From contig NC_039364.1 in the NCBI RefSeq assembly GCF_003573695.1, forward strand, positions 71,134,256-71,198,255: a DNA stretch of 64,000 nt, given 5' to 3'. Source of the DNA: Papaver somniferum (taxonomy: Eukaryota > Streptophyta > Magnoliopsida > Ranunculales > Papaveraceae). The notes under the pieces are model-generated. The model was not told the origin of the DNA. It saw only the letters and a program-made list of their open reading frames with translations, and searched no databases. How positions within the stretch are numbered: position 1 is the stretch's first letter; the number at the start of each line of letters is the position of its first letter. Made by a program: the position numbers and the translations under genes. Below are positions 60,000-64,000 of this stretch, piece after piece.

Positions 60000-62390
60000 T
60001 CTTCAGTCCGCAGAATGGCGTAAACTGGTTTCGGAACTTCGGCTACCAAACGATGGTGATGATGCTGGAACTTCGATTATCAAATGGTAGTGATGGCGCC
60101 TGGAAACTTTGTCTAAATTAGGGTTTGGCATGCCGAAATCCTAATTAGTGCCCCTTACTAGAATCGTTGTAAAATTCTCGTACGAACTCGGATTTTGACG
60201 GTCCGCCCCTCCATCTGACCGGAAAAGAATTTCCTATCTCCCTGCAGGGATATTTAGGTTTTGAGCTCGTTTAGGAGGTGAAAACGGCCCGACAGTTAAA
60301 CTCATGAAGAATTCAGGAGGGATGTTGCGGGCCCGGGGTAACATAGTCGCGCCGAGTCATCTATTCCCGTTCATGGAGCAAGAAGGAAACTTTATTCTGT
60401 GCAAACTCTAGAAGCTCCGTCCGTATGAAAAGAGGTATTGACCTTCTTCTTTTTCTATCGCTTGTCCGGATCCGTTCTTTCATCTGCAGTGTCTCTCTAG
60501 TGGATTCCAAAATTTACCAAACTCCATTGCATTCTTGGGACGGATGGATGTGGTTACGTTGTCGGTCCATCTTTGATTTTAGGTTTTTCAGTGCCAGGAC
60601 CTTCTGATCGCGATGATAATATGTTGTGGATGCTTGTATGGTCGAAATCTTCCGGAGCCACTGGATGAAATAGATGAGTTGGGAGACGTTTCGTTACCGA
60701 CGTGCTGCTATCAAGTCTTCAAGGACTTTGTTCCAAGAGACATCCTTCGAACCATCTTCTGAATCTTGGACTATCGTATGGAATGAGATGCTGTGATCAA
60801 TCCCAGTTACATTTCTGTTAGATCCGATGACACGACCAACATGTGAATGTATCTCTGTGGTACACTTTTGGAGTCTTCGATGCACATGTACCGCTTTGTG
60901 TTGAGAAATTCCTGTGGCTCGTAAAACTTCGATAGTGATGATGTTGAAATCAGAAATAACCTGGTTGAGGGGAGTGAAAGCGTCCTATGCTGGTAGTCCC
61001 CCTGTGTATCTTACTTTCATTGCATCGTCTTGACTCCACGTCCACGGGGTTTGATACAAGATTATTGTATTCTTTTGGATGCGACGCTGGGATGCTCAGA
61101 ATATCACATGGACGAAATATTCTGGATAGCGAAGAGGTAGAAATGAGAGACTTATGTTGTTTATCGTGGCTTCCTCTATTTCTTCAAGAAAATGTTTCAG
61201 CCGCGTTTCTGGAGTTATCTCATGAGTTTTTGATGGTCGTCGAGTGCGATGAGCACTCCCCAGTCGCATTTTTCTTTAGTTTCTGAAGTTGTTTTCCTCT
61301 AAGCAGGCTTGGGGTCCTCCGCGGACTCGTAAAGTGTTGAAGGCGTCTTCTAGACAAAAAGGTGATGATATTCTTGCGCTGCACCCTTGAAGAGTAGATG
61401 ACCTCGTTATGGCTATGGCCTTTTGGTTGACTGTGTCTTCTGAGCTTTGACGGTGAAGGGATTCCATGTATATCCTCATTTCCCAAGTATGGTTTACATG
61501 TTTTCATCTTTGTAGCGATTGCTGCTGTGGTGAAGCTCTGGCTGGTATCAACAAATGAGTGGTAATAGTTCTTGGTAGCAGATGTAATCAGAAGAGACTA
61601 CATTGTCGTGGTAACAAAGTAGGTTGGCTGGAATTGTATGGGCATCCATGGAAGTAAAAGGATTGGCTGGATGCAAAAGCGAGCAAACTGTCAATGATCA
61701 TGAGTTTTGGCGTGATGGATCAAAAGGCGGTCATGACTACGAAGATTGGCTGGCTGCGATCATGATCCTTGACATGGGGAACATGGTGGTACGACCCTTT
61801 GCAGGAAGGAGTGGCGGCCCCGGTACGATCCTTGGCAGGAGGAAGCGGCGTTGAGGCGGATTCGACTCTTGGAGAGGATGTTGAAACTTAAGAAGCCAAA
61901 CGCTGAAGCTTCGACTTTGATCTTGGAGCAGCTTATGGAGAGAATGCTGAAGCGGAGCGGCTGCTGAAGTGAACGTTGAAGCGGAGCCGCTGCTGGAGGA
62001 CGTTGAAGAGGAGAGGCTGCGCCAATCAGTGTGATGTCAAACTGGACACCCTTCAAGCGAACAGTGGTTAGGAGTCACCAGTTCCATCTATCGTGCTTTC
62101 CAAGAGAGGTAGGGGTTTGGGAACGACTTCTTGGCTAGAAATAGCTGTTTTCCTGACACAGCGCGGTTGAGGGCTGCAAATATGTCTTGACGTTGCGCCT
62201 TGGTAAAATATAAAATCTCTCATAAATGTTCCACCATAGACTGCACAATTTTTTGGGCGAAGTCCCCTGAATCTCCTGACGGGAAGAGAGTCTTTGTGAA
62301 CTCAGGGGGGTGGCTGATCTCCTTGCCTCGATTTTGGATAAGTCGTTCCTGATCTCTACGTGTGATGAAATTGGATTGCTGATTCCCTTC
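60000..62390. other. Internal LARD sequence without a recognised gene
   Basis: Short frames only. A minus-strand frame at about 60700-60885 (HSHVGRVIGSNRNVTGIDHS) and another at 61220-61507 are the longest non-repetitive ones; neither resembles a known domain. Short GAAGCGGAGC-type repeats occur at 61900-62010. Confidence 0.4.
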
Positions 62391-62399
62391 TACTGAGCG

Positions 62400-62735
62400 T
62401 TCAAGAGCAACGCTGGAAGGATGCAAGCTGCTGGCGCTGGGAATATGCAAGTTGTTAGCGCTGGAAGGATGCAAGCTGTCAGCGCTGGAAGAGATGCAAG
62501 CTGCTGGCGCTGGAAAGATGAAAGTTGTTAGCGCTGGATGGATGCAAGCCATCAGCGCTGGAAGGGATGCAAGCTGCTGACGCTGGAAAGATGCAAGTTG
62601 TTAGCGCTAGATGGATGCAAGCCGTCAGCACTGGAAGGGATGCAAGCTGTTGGCGCTGGAAAGATGCGAGATGTTAGTGCTAGATGGATGCAAGCCGTCA
62701 GCGCTGGAAAGATGCAAGCTGTTAGCGCTAGATCG
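62400..62735. repeat. 24-25-bp tandem repeat, about thirteen copies
   Basis: Unit CGCTGGAAAGATGCAAGTTG with TTAG following, and variants. Units fall into three alternating types, so a higher-order repeat of about 73 bp is visible. It is followed by 13-14-bp units of the type GCGCTGGCTTGGCGTG to about 62815. Confidence 0.9.
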
Positions 62736-63459
62736 GCTTGGAATGGGCGCTGGCTTGGCGTGGACGCTGGCTTGGCAAGGCGCTAACTTGGCATGGCGCT
62801 GGCTTGGCGTGGCGCGATAGCAATAAAGTGGGAAAGCATATTCCAGGTATGTACTCCAGCGTTTCTCTTTCAATTTGTTTTCTTGTTTTTCTTGTGTTGG
62901 TGTAAACCCTAGCCATAGGTATGCCTTCCATAAACTTGTAGAAATAATTCATCATAAACAATTTCTCTTCGAATATCACCGTAGTAACGTCGGCTACCTC
63001 ATGAATAGTGACGGGTAATCATTATTATGCAAAGTGGGTACGTACGGGTAGGTGACTGATTCCACGAAGAACCGGGCGTTAGGGTTTTCCTTTTTTTTTT
63101 TTGTAAGTCAAACAAAGCGCCTGGTTCATGGTTTGATTTTCTGGATTTTTGGGTTGATAGACAAGTGTTACCTATGAGGGTTTCGGATTATTATTCGGGA
63201 TGAACTGTTTTAGGATGATGCCATTTTTGGTTATGATTGTAACTGACACAAACATCCCAGGGAAGATATGGAACCGTGAACGTTGCGTGTCGGTAGATGA
63301 CATGGGATGAAACATAACATGGCTATCGGTTTTATCATTCCCGTGAAAACTTGAAATAGTAAACCATGTATTTTGTCTAGGCAAGACTTACTCGGTTTTG
63401 TGGATCTGCTAACGAAAAATGAGTCAAGTGCAAGTCCGAGTTTTGTGGGAAGCACCGCG

Positions 63460-63690
63460 ATTGTGGAAAGTCCCCAGTCGTCCCTGAGTCACTTGATAAT
63501 CGATTCGTCGATACCTGGGCGGATCGTTTGCTTTTAACATCTGGGAAGTCCCCAGTCGTCCCTTGCGGTGTCATGACTGGTAATCGGGTCGTCTGGTAAT
63601 TGAGTCGTCGATCCCTGAGCGGATCGTATCGGGCCGTCTGGTAGCTGAGTCGTCGATCCCTGAGCGGATCGTTTGCCGCTACCGTCCTGA
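63460..63690. repeat. Short direct repeats near the 5' end of the LARD
   Basis: GTCCCCAGTCGTCCC occurs twice (about 63471 and 63548) and GAGTCGTCGATCCCTGAGCG twice (about 63602 and 63646), with related words between. Confidence 0.8.
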
Positions 63691-63746
63691 TGTCTGGGTC
63701 GAAGTATGAGATCGATGATTGAAAATTGACATTGTAACCGAAATAT

Positions 63747-63770
63747 CAATCTCCCACTGTGGTCGCCAAT
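63747..63770 (-). other. Primer binding site of LARD-like element
   Basis: Minus strand reads ATTGGCGACCACAGTGGGAG directly after the LTR. TTGGCGAC-type primer sites are frequent in plant non-autonomous LTR elements. The tRNA is not assigned. Confidence 0.6.
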
Positions 63771-64000
63771 TGTTTGAGGGTGAAAACGATTTCTGCTGAT
63801 TTTGGTAATTTCGGGTGTGTGGGTGAGAAACGAGTTTAAACCCTAAACAATATACTCCAAGGGAGTACTTTAGATTCAAGAGATCAATCTGTACAAATCC
63901 GGCCTAAACCAATAAATGGTCGTTCCAGACTTGCTTCGGTCACAAAGTGAAGGAGAAGGGTTGGTTTTGGGGAGAGAAGCGAAGAGAGTGTTGAGACCAG
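63771..64000 (-). repeat. 5' LTR (right) of LARD-like element, cut by window end
   Basis: TGTTTGAGGGTGAAAACG onward matches 56767-56996 with about six substitutions. Confidence 0.85.

Larger units (their letters stand above)
56767..64000 (-). mobile_element. Large non-autonomous LTR element (LARD-like), incomplete
   Basis: Left LTR 56767-57367 and the beginning of an identical-type LTR at 63771-64000 enclose 6.4 kb with no gag, protease, RT or integrase. Orientation minus: primer site next to the right LTR, polypurine tract next to the left one. The inside is mainly minisatellites. The shared 230 bp of the LTRs differ at about six sites by eye, so it is older than the Tat insertion. It interrupts the gypsy gag-pol at 56766/56767; the preceding five bases are GCTAC, so a GCTAC should follow the right LTR beyond the window. 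Confidence 0.75.

Noticed and set aside
59525..60090. Open frames of Pro/Arg/Ser or Trp/Gly/Arg repeats
   Set aside because: By-product of the 30-bp repeat, again a multiple of three.
62400..62735. CRISPR-like regular short repeats
   Set aside because: Units abut with no unique spacers; this is a plant minisatellite within an LTR element.

Overview
The window is nuclear DNA from a flowering plant. The evidence is spliced GT-AG genes, a plant PWWP-domain gene, plant mobile domain (PMD) sequence, and nested Ty1/copia, Ty3/gypsy, LINE and large non-autonomous LTR elements. The repeat types look like Papaver (poppy) or another member of the Ranunculales, but that genus call is an impression and not a result. 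No bacterial, organellar, tRNA or rRNA feature was seen.

Layout: 1-2228 is a copia-like LTR fragment. 2619-3596 is a transposon-derived acidic reading frame. 6535-10968 (minus) is the only ordinary host gene, an intact three-exon PWWP gene of the Arabidopsis At1g51745/At3g21295 type. 11591-20776 is a 9.2 kb element with terminal inverted repeats. It carries a damaged five-exon PMD gene, a convergent intact 129-aa gene and a 17-copy 208-bp array, and its non-coding DNA is filled with one short word (TTCGGA/TCCGAA) in alternating orientation. 20790-21345 is the 3' end of a LINE. 21474-27029 is an internally deleted copia-like element with matching ATTTT target duplications.

27660-44160 (minus) is a broken reverse-transcriptase gene. 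It is split by a young 13.5 kb Ty3/gypsy Tat-lineage element (28393-41848; 857-bp LTRs; AAAAG target duplication). That element has gag-protease, a pol region with one nonsense codon and one frameshift, and an antisense five-exon gene that is fully open (1154 aa). Its gag-protease frame ends in TAG CAA TTA, the tobamovirus-type readthrough context. 44672-46966 is a second, smaller TIR element built like the PMD element but using a different word (CCGGCAT/ATGCCGG). 46967-52600 is a mix of decayed LTR-element pieces. 52936-56766 is an open gypsy gag-pol frame cut off by a non-autonomous LTR element (56767 to beyond the window end) made largely of minisatellites.

The most interesting system is the pair of TIR elements. 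Each has its own short word, spread through introns and spacers as inverted pairs but not seen in exons, and each codes for small basic or PMD proteins. This resembles the sequence-specific anti-silencing arrangement known from Arabidopsis VANDAL elements (VANC proteins and their motifs), but here with PMD-type proteins. That functional reading is inference.
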